Positions 31,468 through 40,444 of a stretch of DNA of 64,000 bases are shown in pieces. Positions within the stretch are counted from its first letter, which is position 1. Every line of letters begins with the position of its first letter. The stretch is from Streptosporangiaceae bacterium (GTDB lineage: Bacteria; Actinomycetota; Actinomycetes; Streptosporangiales; Streptosporangiaceae): the NCBI GenBank assembly GCA_025934375.1, contig JAICYD010000023.1, positions 1 through 64,000 of the forward strand, in the 5' to 3' direction. The notes under the pieces are model-generated. The model was not told the DNA's origin, searched no databases, and worked only from the letters and a program-made list of their open reading frames with translations. The translations under genes were made by a program, and so were the position numbers.

Positions 31468-32918
31468 CAGCGCTCCTCCCGCTCGCCGTTGAGGATGGCC
31501 ACCACGTCAGCGAGGGTTTCGTCGTCGCCGACGTTCCCGGCGAACACCACGTAGGGCACGCCCATCGCCCCGGGCGCCGCGTCCAGCGGCCGCAGCAGGG
31601 AGATGACGCCGGGAAACAGCTGCCCGGCCACCTCAGCGCGGCGGATGCCGAGCCCGTGCTGGGCGATGTCGTGGGAGGTGATCCCGCCCTTGGCGACGAT
31701 CCAGGCGGGCCGGGCGGCCAGCGCCTGGCCGGCGATCCGCGACAAGGCGGCCGATACCGTGCGGGCGATCGCCAGGCTCCCGGCGCCGTCCGCGCCCGTG
31801 GCCACCGCGCGGCTGGTGTACAGCAGCACGTCGCCATCATGGAGCGCGGCGGTCACCTGCCGCGCCGTCTCGGCCGCCACCTCGCGGCCAGCGACGACGG
31901 CGGGGACGTCCAGCTCGACGGAGGCGATGCCGCGAGCCCGCAGGGCCGCCAGCTGGCGGCTGGTCTGGCCGACGTGCGACCCCACCACCACGAGGCCGTG
32001 CCCGCCGGGCGGCCGCCCGCCCGCCGGCCAGATGTCGGCCCCGCGCAGCGGCGCCCGCGGATCCATGCCGGCCAGCGCGCGCACGAACGACGGGCCGGTG
32101 CGGAACAGGAACGACGAGCCCGCGCGCTCGGCCATCAGCACCCCGGCGGCGACCACCTCCAGGTCGGAGTACTCCGTGGCGTTGACCACGACCCACCTGC
32201 CGTCCCTCGCCCCGGCCAGCAGCTCACGGACCCGCTCGGGGCCGCCGAGCCTGATGTCGGCCAGGCCGAGGCTGGCGACGTCATCCCGGCCGATCGTGCC
32301 GCCGCTCTTCTCCGCTATGAACTCACGCAGGTTCGACGCGCGATAGCCGAACGTGGCGTCCCGCGCGAACTCGGTCTCGCCCACGGGCACCAGGCGGCCG
32401 CCAACCCGGGCCCAGTGGATGTCGCCGGCGGTCAGCCGCCCCGCCTCCAGGAACGCCGGAACGAGCAGCACGCCGTCGTACCCGTGGCCGGCCGTCGCCC
32501 GGCGCGCCGACTCCAGGGCCGCCACCTCCGCCATCACGTGCCCGCGCAGGGTCGAGTCGCTGCGGCTGACCAGCTGCACGCGCCTACCGCGCCGCTCGGC
32601 CACGGACACCAGGCCCCGCGCCGCCCGGACGTTGACCTCGGCGGCGGCCGGCTCGTCCAGGCTGCGGGTATTGGTCAGCACGAAGCAAGTCGCGGCCGGG
32701 CCGGCCAGCGCGGCGGCATACGCCTCCTCCTCCAGCGCGGTCACCACCTGGACGCCGTGCACCGCCTGCGAGCCGGTCGGGTCATCGTCCAGCACGCCCA
32801 GCAGGAGTCCGTCCGCGGCCCGCATCGCGCGGATAAAGGCGCGCAGGCCGTCATCATCGCCCCGGGGAGCCGGGAGACCAGCCAGCACCTCGGTCGCGGT
32901 GGGCGGGGTATCGGGCAG
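31467..32918 (-). CDS. Four-carbon acid sugar kinase (DUF1537, OtnK-like)
   Basis: The roughly 483-residue kinase has the N-terminal GVLDDDPTGSQAVHGVQVVT and SRSDSTLRGH motifs, then the C-terminal nucleotide domain with VVGSHVGQTSRQLAALRARG, VAKGGITSHDIAQHGLGIRR and FAGNVGDDETLADVV. OtnK-type enzymes phosphorylate threonate- or erythronate-derived ketoacids made by an LtnD-type dehydrogenase. The adjacent dehydrogenase is a pseudogene, so the pathway is broken here. An AAAGGAGG (32933-32926) is ideally spaced from a CTG at 32918, in frame with the GTG at 32888 that is otherwise the first usual start; homologous N-termini also seem to start near there. I therefore suspect a CTG start. Confidence 0.82.
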   Translation of the reverse strand: MPDTPPTATEVLAGLPAPRGDDDGLRAFIRAMRAADGLLLGVLDDDPTGSQAVHGVQVVTALEEEAYAAALAGPAATCFVLTNTRSLDEPAAAEVNVRAARGLVSVAERRGRRVQLVSRSDSTLRGHVMAEVAALESARRATAGHGYDGVLLVPAFLEAGRLTAGDIHWARVGGRLVPVGETEFARDATFGYRASNLREFIAEKSGGTIGRDDVASLGLADIRLGGPERVRELLAGARDGRWVVVNATEYSDLEVVAAGVLMAERAGSSFLFRTGPSFVRALAGMDPRAPLRGADIWPAGGRPPGGHGLVVVGSHVGQTSRQLAALRARGIASVELDVPAVVAGREVAAETARQVTAALHDGDVLLYTSRAVATGADGAGSLAIARTVSAALSRIAGQALAARPAWIVAKGGITSHDIAQHGLGIRRAEVAGQLFPGVISLLRPLDAAPGAMGVPYVVFAGNVGDDETLADVVAILNGEREER

Positions 32919-33469
32919 GGCGCGCCTCCTTTCCCGTGGCTAGGCGGTTGCCTGGGCAGGCGTTTCCGCCGCTCGGCCGGGCGGCACCGCCGATAACGTT
33001 AATACCAGAAATGCGCAGAGCCGATTGTCTCCCTGGTGACGGCGGGCAGCTCCGTGCTGAGATGAGCGACGACCTGCGGCGGGCCTGGCTAGGCGACCCG
33101 CCAGCTCCAAGGCCGGCTGCCGGTATGGGTGGGCGGCTCGAGCCCGGAGACCATGCGCATGGCCGCCGCGCGGCTGGAACATCATGCGCAACGGGCTCCA
33201 GGCCACCGGGCAGGCCAATGCCCTGAGTGGCCGTCGTCAACCACGGTGGCTGTAACTTTCGCATGGTTAGGTGGCGTCGCCGCACGCCTCCTGTGGGAGT
33301 AGTGGCTGGTAGCACGAATGATCACCCGGAACCAGCTCCTATCATGATCGGCAATCCGCTACCAGGCCTTGCCAATCATGTGTACTTCATCTGAAATATT
33401 GAGGAGTTTCAGCAACGGATCAGCCGCGTGGATGAGATCCGCGCGGCGGGCGAGAAGCGGGCGGCGATC
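32919..33469. other. Long intergenic region
   Basis: About 550 bases without a supported gene. It holds the ribosome site of the OtnK-like gene at its left edge, an eight-base palindrome TAACGTTA (32994-33001, LacI-like but too short to call), and a GAGGAG (33400-33405) well before the peroxidase start. No domain-like protein sequence was recognised on either strand. Confidence 0.6.
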
Positions 33470-35098
33470 ATGGGCGACGACGAGACTGGCGCGCAACGCG
33501 ATTCGCGGGCGCGGGAGCGCATCAGCCGACGAGGCTTCCTGGCGGGGGTGGGCGCCGGCGTGGGCGCAGCGGGCGCCCTGGCCATGCGGCCAGCGGCCGC
33601 CATCGCCGAGGTCCTCACCCCGCGGGCGGCCGGGCTGGCGACCTCGCCGGACCGCTTCGGCCGCATCTTCAACCTCCCCGCCTTCGCCGACCTGAACGCC
33701 CCGACGCTGCCATCGGCGCTCATGGCGATGGGCAGCCCCGGCGGGATCCTCGACGCGAAAGACGCGCTGGATCAAGGCCCGGTGAACCTGCTGACCAACC
33801 CGGCGCTGAGCGCGAACAACCCCGACAACCCCACCCACACGGCGGGGACGACCTTCGTGGGCCAGTTCCTGGACCACGACATCACGTTCGACCAGACGTC
33901 AAAGCTCGGCGTACCGCTGGAGCCAACCCAGGCGCCCAACGTACGGACGCCGGCGTTCGACCTTGACTCGGTGTACGGCGGCGGCCCGGCGGTCAACCCG
34001 GCGCTGTACAACCCGGCCGACAAGGACAAGTTCATCGTGGAAAGCGGCGGCCTCTTCGAAGACCTGCCCCGGCGGGCGGACCACACGGCCATCATCGCCG
34101 ACCCGCGCAATGACGAGAACCTGATGATCGCCGGGCTGCAGGCCGCCTTCCTGCTCTTCCATAACCGCGTCGTGGACTTCCTGCGGGCCGGGGGACAGAC
34201 GGGCAGCGCCTTCGCGGCCGCCCAGCAACTCGTCCGGTGGCATTACCAGTGGCTGATCCTGCACGAGTTCCTGCCGCTGTTCATCGGGCAGGCGATGGTC
34301 GACGACATCCTGCACAATGGACGGCGGTTCTACCGGCCCGCGTTCGGCCAGGCGTTCATCCCCGTGGAGTTCCAGGGGGCCGCCTACCGGTTCGGGCACA
34401 GCATGGTCCGGCCCTCGTACCGCGCCAACCTGGCCGGAGACCCGGGCGGCAATCCCGCCACCGGGGCGCCCGCCTTCTTCGGGTTCGTCTTCGACCCGGC
34501 CGGGGACGGCCAGGCTGACCCGGTCGACCTGCGCGGCGGGGCGCGGGCACCGAGGCGGTTCATCGGCTGGCAGACGTTCTTCGACTTCGGCGGGACCTTC
34601 ACGTCGGCCTTGCGGCGGAACAAGCTCATCGACACCCACATCTCCTCGCCGCTGTTCCACCTGCCCGTGAACACGATCGCCCCGGGGACCGAGCCCGCCC
34701 CGGTGGTGCTCCCCCAGCGCAACCTGCTGCGGCAGATGACCTGGTCCATGCCCTCCGGCCAGAGCATCGCGCAGGCGCTCGGGGTGGCCCCGCTGTGGGC
34801 GGAGAACTTCCCCGAGTTGCAGCAGTTCGGCCACGGCCTGCCCTCCAGCACCCCGCTGTGGTACTACGCGCTGAAAGAGGCCGAGGTCATGGCCGGCGGC
34901 CAGACGCTGGCCGGGGTCGGGGCCCGAATCGTCGGCGAGGTCTTCATCGGCCTGCTGCAACTGTCCCCGACGTCCTACCTGGCCGCCAACCCGAACTGGC
35001 GCCCCACGCTGCCGCGGCGATCCGGGGCGGCCGGCGACTTCCGCATGGTTGACTTGCTCACCTTCGCCGGGGTCGACCCGACCAGCCGCGGCCAGTAG
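33470..35098 (+). CDS. Tat-exported animal-type haem peroxidase
   Basis: The roughly 542-residue secreted enzyme starts with a twin-arginine signal, RERISRRGFLAGVGAGVGAA, with cleavage near AAAIA. The peroxidase domain has the distal histidine block FVGQFLDHDITFDQ, the family signature DPRNDENLMIAGLQAAFLLF, and YRFGHSMVRPSYRA with the proximal histidine. These mark the animal haem peroxidase superfamily (PF03098), which oxidises halides, phenols or fatty acids with hydrogen peroxide. Start ATG 33470 is preferred because it places the signal sensibly; a GTG at 33428 adds 14 residues. The Tat signal implies cofactor loading before export. No partner gene is obvious. Confidence 0.88.
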   Translation: MGDDETGAQRDSRARERISRRGFLAGVGAGVGAAGALAMRPAAAIAEVLTPRAAGLATSPDRFGRIFNLPAFADLNAPTLPSALMAMGSPGGILDAKDALDQGPVNLLTNPALSANNPDNPTHTAGTTFVGQFLDHDITFDQTSKLGVPLEPTQAPNVRTPAFDLDSVYGGGPAVNPALYNPADKDKFIVESGGLFEDLPRRADHTAIIADPRNDENLMIAGLQAAFLLFHNRVVDFLRAGGQTGSAFAAAQQLVRWHYQWLILHEFLPLFIGQAMVDDILHNGRRFYRPAFGQAFIPVEFQGAAYRFGHSMVRPSYRANLAGDPGGNPATGAPAFFGFVFDPAGDGQADPVDLRGGARAPRRFIGWQTFFDFGGTFTSALRRNKLIDTHISSPLFHLPVNTIAPGTEPAPVVLPQRNLLRQMTWSMPSGQSIAQALGVAPLWAENFPELQQFGHGLPSSTPLWYYALKEAEVMAGGQTLAGVGARIVGEVFIGLLQLSPTSYLAANPNWRPTLPRRSGAAGDFRMVDLLTFAGVDPTSRGQ

Positions 35099-35202
35099 GC
35101 GCCGGGCGGCAAATTACACAACGAAGAGTGCCCGGCCGGCCCGGCGATGACCGCGCAGTAGCTGAGGTCAAGCGGAGCAGCGCCGCTTCCCCATGCGGCT
35201 AG

Positions 35203-36807
35203 CTACCCAGGCGCCATCGTCGTGCTCGATGGCTCGCGGTGGTCGGGCGGGCGGCCGTCCGGCGGGCCATGATCGCCGGGCGGGCCGCTGCCGCCCGGTG
35301 GTCCGTGGCTGTACAGGACGTGCCCGCGGGGGCCGTACGCGGTGGTAGTTCCGTCGGGGTGCAAGACGAGTCTCCAGTTCCACCGATGAATGCAAATATC
35401 GTGGTGAAACTGACAAAGCAGAACGCAATTACCAACAGAAGTATCGCCGCCGTCAGCCTGATGGCGCAGGTGGTGCACATCACAGGCGGCCGGGCGCTTA
35501 CCGCAGCCCGGCCATTCGCAGTGCCGGGCGCGCAGCTGCACTGCCCGGCGGATGGAGCCGGGGATGCTAGCGCTGTAACCGACGTCCAGGATCACGGACT
35601 TGCTGGTGTAAGGGGCGTTGAGCAGGCCCTGGCGCAAGATCGAGGCCAGCCGGTCCGGCCCGGCGACAAGGTCAACGGCCAGCCGGGCGATGGCGTACCG
35701 CAGCGCCTGCCGCGCTTGCGGGGACAGGGCTTGCGGGGACAGGGCCTGCGGGGACAGGGCCCGGGCCCGGTCACCCGCGCCGCCTGGCTGGCCATCCTCG
35801 GCCGCGTCCAGGAAGTCTACGATGACGTCGATCATCTGGTCCACGACCGTCAGGTCGGGGTGGCCCGTGACGACTGGGGCGACGATGGCGTCGCAGGCGG
35901 CGGCCTCGGCGTCCTGGCCGGCCAGGTGGGCGTGCTCGCCGGCCATGGCGGCCAGCCGCGCCTCGGTCAGCGCCGGGGCGCCCGGCAGGGCCAGCAACTC
36001 GGCCAGCGAGATCACCGCGTCCACCCGGGTGTCGGCCCCGGCTCGGGCGGGGACCATGTCCGCGCGGATCAAGAGCTCGCACGCCTCCTGCAGCGAGTCA
36101 TGGAACCGCTGCGGCTCTGACCGGTCATCTTCCGGTCCGCGCTTCTTGCCCAGGGCCTCCAGCACCGCCTGCACCGCGGCCGTGCACTCCGGCGTCAAGT
36201 CCCCCGTCAGCCGGCCGGCGTTGTCGATCGTGGTGCCCAGCTTCAAGTACCGGTCCGCGAACCCGTCATCGTCGCCATCCGGGTCCGGCTGCTGGGAGCG
36301 CCATCGCTCGTAGGCGGCGCGGGCGACGAACGCGAGGTCTTCCAGGTTGGCGCCAGCGGCGGCGGTGTCGGTGAGCAGCTTGTCCACGCCCTCGCGGAAC
36401 TCGGCCGGCAGCTTACGGGTCCACTCGGCCATCTCCGCCGCCCAGGACTCGCTGAACTCGCCGCGGGCTTGCGCGGCCGCGATGACCGGATGCCGGCGTA
36501 GCTGCCGCATCCGCCGCACCTCCGCCCCCGCCGCTTTGGGCGTGCACCGGGTCCGCGCTGCCAGCCACGCCCGCGAGCTGCCGTACCCGTCGGCGCCGTG
36601 CTCACGCGCCGCGTCGAACCGCGACAGCACCCGCGCCCGGGCGGCGCCGAGCTTGGCGCTGGCCCGGGCCAGCGCAACCAGGGCCTCGCCGTGCGCCCCG
36701 GTTGGCAACTCCCCGGTCAGCGGCCCGTTGAGGTAGTCCAAGGCGGATTCCAGCATCCGCAGCGCCTCCGGGGCATTCCCTGGCAGCTGATCGTCGGGCA
36801 TGCACAT
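35203..36807 (-). CDS. HNH endonuclease with DUF222 domain
   Basis: The 534-residue protein has an N-terminal DUF222 region (about residues 15-330) and a C-terminal HNH domain: RARHCEWPGC, CDVHHLRHQADGG, and NCVLLCQFHHDICIHRW with zinc cysteines and catalytic histidines. DUF222-HNH proteins are extremely common in actinobacteria and are regarded as selfish or mobile nuclease genes; their targets are not known. A 15-bp unit repeated three times in frame gives ALSPQ repeats (35715-35759). The C-terminal tail is rich in PPG and PPD. A long promoter region with tandem 50-bp repeats lies upstream. Confidence 0.85.
   Translation of the reverse strand: MCMPDDQLPGNAPEALRMLESALDYLNGPLTGELPTGAHGEALVALARASAKLGAARARVLSRFDAAREHGADGYGSSRAWLAARTRCTPKAAGAEVRRMRQLRRHPVIAAAQARGEFSESWAAEMAEWTRKLPAEFREGVDKLLTDTAAAGANLEDLAFVARAAYERWRSQQPDPDGDDDGFADRYLKLGTTIDNAGRLTGDLTPECTAAVQAVLEALGKKRGPEDDRSEPQRFHDSLQEACELLIRADMVPARAGADTRVDAVISLAELLALPGAPALTEARLAAMAGEHAHLAGQDAEAAACDAIVAPVVTGHPDLTVVDQMIDVIVDFLDAAEDGQPGGAGDRARALSPQALSPQALSPQARQALRYAIARLAVDLVAGPDRLASILRQGLLNAPYTSKSVILDVGYSASIPGSIRRAVQLRARHCEWPGCGKRPAACDVHHLRHQADGGDTSVGNCVLLCQFHHDICIHRWNWRLVLHPDGTTTAYGPRGHVLYSHGPPGGSGPPGDHGPPDGRPPDHREPSSTTMAPG
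35715..35759 (-). repeat. Three in-frame 15-bp repeats in the HNH gene
   Basis: The plus-strand unit CTTGCGGGGACAGGG occurs at 35715-35729 and 35730-35744 and, with one change, at 35745-35759. Read on the coding strand it gives repeated LSPQA. The length keeps the frame, so copy-number changes would only vary the linker. Confidence 0.9.
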
Positions 36808-37176
36808 GCCAGGTCACCTCCCCGGGAGCGGAATCGGAGATCCGGGGCTGGCGGACCGCCGCGGAGGGCGCTCGCATCCGGCGCTGACGCCGGCGCTCAC
36901 ATCGGACCTGACATCATTATCGCAGCTATCATCTGATAATACAACACGTAGCACCAAGATCTTTATTCGATTATGGCGCGAAGGGCGGGGGGCCGTGTGA
37001 ACTGAGGGGACTGGGTGAAGAAGAAGGCTCTGTGAAGAAGAAGGGCTGTGTGAAGGGAGGTGGCCGTGAAGGGTGGGGCAGGGCGCGGAGCGGGGCCGTG
37101 TGAAGGGAGGTGGCCGTGAAGGGTGGGGCAGGGCGCGGAGCGGGGCCGTGTGAAGGAAGAGGGCGACGGGGCGCGG
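36808..37176. other. Intergenic region with direct repeats, upstream of HNH gene
   Basis: No gene is supported between the HNH gene and the FAH gene. The region holds AT-rich promoter-like sequence (36913-36970, with ATCATTATCGC and TATCATCTGATAAT) suited to the HNH gene on the minus strand. It also holds the G-rich tandem repeats listed separately, preceded by two smaller GTGAAGAAGAAGG copies (37014-37046). Confidence 0.6.
37048..37156. repeat. Tandem direct repeat, 50-bp period, 2.2 copies
   Basis: The unit begins GTGTGAAGGGAGGTGGCCGT and runs 50 bases; copy one is 37048-37097, copy two 37098-37147, and a third begins GTGTGAAGG and then diverges. The two full copies are identical by eye. 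The unit is G-rich on the plus strand and could form G-quadruplex-like structure. Confidence 0.9.
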
Positions 37177-38034
37177 TCAGTGGCGCTCGGGTGGCGGGGG
37201 CGGGACCGGGCCGCGGCCGTGGCCGGAGGTGGGCGACGCGACCGCTTCGCCGGCGGCCACCTCGGCGGTCAGGTCGAGGCCGAGGCCGGATAGCTCGAGC
37301 CGGATGGTGTCGCCGGCGGCGATCGGGCCCACGCCGGCTGGGGTGCCGGTGGTGATGACGTCGCCGGGGTAGAGGGTCGTGACCGAGGACGCATAGGAGA
37401 CCAGCCGCGCCACGCCCCAGATCAGGTCGCGGGTGCTGGCCTTCTGGCGCAGGTCGCCAGCCACCCAGCAGCGCAGGTCCACCTGGCCGGGGTCCCCGAA
37501 CTCGTCGGCGGTGACCAGGACCGGGCCCATCGGGGTGAAGGTGTCGAAGGACTTGCGGGTCGAGCGGTCCTCGCCGCCGCGCATGGTGATGTCCAGCAGC
37601 CCGGTATAGCCGAACACGTAAGCCAGCGCGTCATCCTCGCTGACCCGGCGGGCGGTCCGCCCGATCACCAGCGCGAGCTCGCCCTCCTGGTCAAAGCGCC
37701 GGTCGTGGTAGGGAAGCTGGATCGTCCCGCCCGGGTCGAGCAGGGACGACGGGGCCTTCAGGAAGAAGCCGAGCGCGCCGACCTGGGCGTCGCTGTTCAT
37801 CTCGGCCTGGTGGTCCCGGTAGTTCACCGGGGCCGCGATGATCTTGGAGGGGTCGGCGACCGGCACCCGCAGGCGCACGTCGGCCAGCGGGACCGCGTCC
37901 CCGCGCCCGGGGGCCGTCAGCGCGCCGGAGTCCCAAGCGGCGATCGCGTCCCGCATCGTCGCGGCCGGCAGCGGGATCACCTGATTCTCATCCAGGCACC
38001 CGACCCGGCCGTCGTCGTAGCTGACCAGCCTCAC
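37177..38034 (-). CDS. Fumarylacetoacetate hydrolase (FAH) family protein
   Basis: The 285-residue member of the FAH superfamily has an N-terminal IIAAPVNYRDHQAEM, metal-site motifs FDQEGELALVIGRTA and RSTRKSFDTFTPMGP, and TTGTPAGVGPI. In gentisate pathways such enzymes hydrolyse fumarylpyruvate (or maleylpyruvate) to pyruvate and fumarate. The GTG at 38034 overlaps the stop of the gentisate dioxygenase gene by four bases, so it is the next gene of the same operon. It is the last gene on this strand; a Pro/Gly tail ends the protein. Confidence 0.88.
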   Translation of the reverse strand: MRLVSYDDGRVGCLDENQVIPLPAATMRDAIAAWDSGALTAPGRGDAVPLADVRLRVPVADPSKIIAAPVNYRDHQAEMNSDAQVGALGFFLKAPSSLLDPGGTIQLPYHDRRFDQEGELALVIGRTARRVSEDDALAYVFGYTGLLDITMRGGEDRSTRKSFDTFTPMGPVLVTADEFGDPGQVDLRCWVAGDLRQKASTRDLIWGVARLVSYASSVTTLYPGDVITTGTPAGVGPIAAGDTIRLELSGLGLDLTAEVAAGEAVASPTSGHGRGPVPPPPPERH

Positions 38035-39119
38035 GCAACGTCCTCGCGCACGTCCTGCCGCGGCAGCTCCCGCGTGCGGGCCAGCCCGAGCGCCTCGAGC
38101 ACCGGGCCGTCGGACAGCAGGAACAGGTCGGCGTCGTCGGTGGCCTCGTGGTCGACCGCCGCCCACGAGGGCGTGACGAGCATGTCTCCCGGCGTCCAGC
38201 GGAAGCGGCGTCCGTCGACCACCGTCGCCCCCGACCCTCGGTAGACCACCCAGATCCCGCTGCCGGCCGTGCGGGTGGTCGGGGTGCGGTGCCCGGCCAG
38301 GACCCGGTGCAACTCGGCGCGCAGCGTCGGCATGATGTCCCGGCCGGTCGCGGGGTCGCTGTAGCGGACGGACGCCGCCCGCCGCCCGGTCGTCTCGATA
38401 AGGCGCGACAGGGTCGCGTCGGTGGCCGCCCACCGGTAGGCCAGCAGCCGGGAGGGCCGGCCAGGTGCCGGGTCCCGGGAGATGGCTCGCTCCTCGCTCG
38501 CCGGCAGCAGCCCTGTGCCACCGTAGAGGCTCTCCGATCGCGAGGCGAACACCGGCTCATAGGGACTCAGCTCCTCGCCGCCGGGCTCGAAGAACACCGC
38601 GTCGAGGTTGCGCACGAGCGGGACGTCCAGCCCGTCGAACCAGATCATCGGCTCGGTCCCCGGGTTGTGGTGCTCGTGCCAGGTCCAGCTGGGGGTGAGC
38701 ACGAGGTCGCCCGGCGCCATGTGGAGCGGGTCGCCGTCCACCAGCGTCCAGACGCCGCTGCCCTCCAGCACGAACCGCAGCGCGGCGGGGGTGTGCCGGT
38801 GGGCGGGCGCGAGCTCCCCGCCGCGCAGGAACTGCACGGCGCCCCACAGCGTGTGCGTGGCGAACGGCTGCCCGCCGAGGTCCGGGTGGGACAGCGAGAT
38901 CACCCGGCGGTCGCCGCCGCGGTCGATGCCGACCAGGTCTCCCGACCGCTCGGCCAGGTCCCGCAGCGTCTTCCATCGCCAGATGTGCGGCGTCAGCCCG
39001 TTCGGCGCCGATGGCAGCAGGCCGGACTGGGTCCACAGGGGCTGCAGGTCGGCGGCGGCCATGTCGGCGTACAGGCCGTCTACGTCCGCGGATTCGTCGT
39101 GGAAACGGGTGGTGGCCAT
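38031..39119 (-). CDS. Gentisate 1,2-dioxygenase (bicupin)
   Basis: The 362-residue bicupin resembles ring-cleaving gentisate and 1-hydroxy-2-naphthoate dioxygenases. The N-terminal cupin has GGELAPAHRHTPAALRFVLE with the iron histidines and SWTWHEHHNPG closing the site; the C-terminal cupin has RTAGSGIWVVYRGSGATVVD and a metal-poor site. It cleaves gentisate between the carboxyl and hydroxyl carbons using Fe(II) and O2, giving maleylpyruvate. It lies 44 bases after the flavin hydroxylase and overlaps FAH by four bases. Start ATG 39119. Confidence 0.88.
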   Translation of the reverse strand: MATTRFHDESADVDGLYADMAAADLQPLWTQSGLLPSAPNGLTPHIWRWKTLRDLAERSGDLVGIDRGGDRRVISLSHPDLGGQPFATHTLWGAVQFLRGGELAPAHRHTPAALRFVLEGSGVWTLVDGDPLHMAPGDLVLTPSWTWHEHHNPGTEPMIWFDGLDVPLVRNLDAVFFEPGGEELSPYEPVFASRSESLYGGTGLLPASEERAISRDPAPGRPSRLLAYRWAATDATLSRLIETTGRRAASVRYSDPATGRDIMPTLRAELHRVLAGHRTPTTRTAGSGIWVVYRGSGATVVDGRRFRWTPGDMLVTPSWAAVDHEATDDADLFLLSDGPVLEALGLARTRELPRQDVREDVA

Positions 39120-39163
39120 TGCTCTCCTTCGCAGACGCCTGCTATAGGGCCCTCGTGGTCACG

Positions 39164-40444
39164 CTAGCTCGCATTCGGCTGGTCCTGGTAGAGCCAGTCC
39201 AGGTCGGTGTAGTCATCCGGGAGGCGCCGGGTGAGGATCCGGTCGCGCAGCAACGGGATGACGGGCCCGTCATCATGCCAAATCTGGCCCCAGCTGCGGG
39301 CGGCGCGCTGGACCAGCGCGGTGCGCGGGATGCGCTCGGCCTGATAGGCAGCCAGGGCCTTGACGACGTCGCCGTCGCGGGCGGCGAACTGGCGGGCCAG
39401 GCACTCGGCGTCCTCGATGGCCTGGCAGGCGCCCTGCGCGAGGTACTGCACCATGGGGTGGGCGGCGTCCCCGAGCAGGGTGATCCGGCCAGTGGTCCAG
39501 TTGCCCAGCGGCTCGCGGTCGTACATCACCCACCGGCGGTCGCGGTTGATCAGGGCCACCCCGGCGCGGACCTGGTCGCAGGCGCGCGCGAAGGCCGCGT
39601 CCAGCTCATCCGGGGTGCCCCAGCCATCGGTCAGCTCGACCTCGGGGGAGTAGCGCCCGCTGCGGAAGACGGCGACCTGGTTGTACAGCTCGCCGCGGCG
39701 GATCGGGTACTGCACGAGGTGCTTGCCGGGTCCGATCCAGATGACCTCATCGCCACCATTGTTCTCGTCGGCACTAACGGCCGGGCCGGCCGGCAGTGTC
39801 ATTTGGCCGAGCGGCAGTGTCATTTGGCCGGCCGGCAGTGTCAATTGGCCGGCCGGCAGTGTCATTTGGCCGAGCGGCAGGGCGCCGCGGTAGGCGACGA
39901 ACCTCTGGGCGATCGGGCGGTCGCCGGAGACCAGCGTGCGCGCGGTCGACCACAGGCCGTCGGCGCCGATGACCGCGCCGCACTCATATCCGTCGCCGTC
40001 GGCGAAGGCGGCCCGCGCGCCGTCGCCGTGGTCGGCCAGCCCGGTGACCTCGCGGCCGCTTTCCAGCGTGACGAGGTCAGCCGCCTGGCAGGCCTGGTGC
40101 AGCACGGCCAGCAGGTCACCGCGGTGCATAACGGTGTACGGGTAGCCATAGCGCCGCTGGAAGGACGCGCCGAAGTCCACGGTGGTGAGATGCCGGCCGG
40201 TGTCGGCGTGCATGAGCACCAGGTGGCGGGGATGGACGGCCAGCGCCTCCAGCCGCGGGAGCACCCCGAGGCCGTCCAGGACGCGCAGCGCGTTGGGGGC
40301 GAGCTGGATGCCCGCGCCGATCTCGCCGAATTCCGGTGACCGCTCCACGATGTGCGCCGGGAAGCCGGCCCGGGCGAGGGCCAGCGCGGCGGTCATCCCG
40401 CCGATCCCGCCGCCGATGATCAAGATGGGGACGTCCGCCGTCAT
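39164..40444 (-). CDS. FAD-dependent monooxygenase, 3-hydroxybenzoate 6-hydroxylase-like, with inserted repeats
   Basis: The 426-residue aromatic hydroxylase has the Rossmann signature PILIIGGGIGGMTAALALAR, the DG-type motif GAVIGADGLWS and the GD motif ITLLGDAAHPMVQYLAQGAC. It resembles 3-hydroxybenzoate 6-hydroxylase, which makes gentisate using NADH and O2, and it sits directly before the gentisate dioxygenase. The ATG at 40444 overlaps the ferredoxin stop (ATGA). Four 21-bp tandem units insert repeats of the form MTLPAGQ near the middle. Homologues I know have none here, so this is a recent expansion in a surface loop before VSADENNGGDEVIWIG. Activity is likely retained because the frame is kept. 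Confidence 0.85.
   Translation of the reverse strand: MTADVPILIIGGGIGGMTAALALARAGFPAHIVERSPEFGEIGAGIQLAPNALRVLDGLGVLPRLEALAVHPRHLVLMHADTGRHLTTVDFGASFQRRYGYPYTVMHRGDLLAVLHQACQAADLVTLESGREVTGLADHGDGARAAFADGDGYECGAVIGADGLWSTARTLVSGDRPIAQRFVAYRGALPLGQMTLPAGQLTLPAGQMTLPLGQMTLPAGPAVSADENNGGDEVIWIGPGKHLVQYPIRRGELYNQVAVFRSGRYSPEVELTDGWGTPDELDAAFARACDQVRAGVALINRDRRWVMYDREPLGNWTTGRITLLGDAAHPMVQYLAQGACQAIEDAECLARQFAARDGDVVKALAAYQAERIPRTALVQRAARSWGQIWHDDGPVIPLLRDRILTRRLPDDYTDLDWLYQDQPNAS
39794..39877 (-). repeat. Four in-frame 21-bp tandem repeats inside the flavin hydroxylase
   Basis: Plus-strand units start CAGTGTCATTTGGCCGAGCG and occupy 39794-39814, 39815-39835, 39836-39856 and 39857-39877, differing at only one to three bases. 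On the coding strand they give LPLGQMT or LPAGQ(M/L)T repeats. This is a minisatellite within a catabolic gene and a likely site of slippage. Confidence 0.95.

Noticed and set aside
32994..33001. TAACGTTA as a LacI-type operator
   Set aside because: Eight bases of symmetry only, no LacI gene nearby; expected by chance in a 550-base region.
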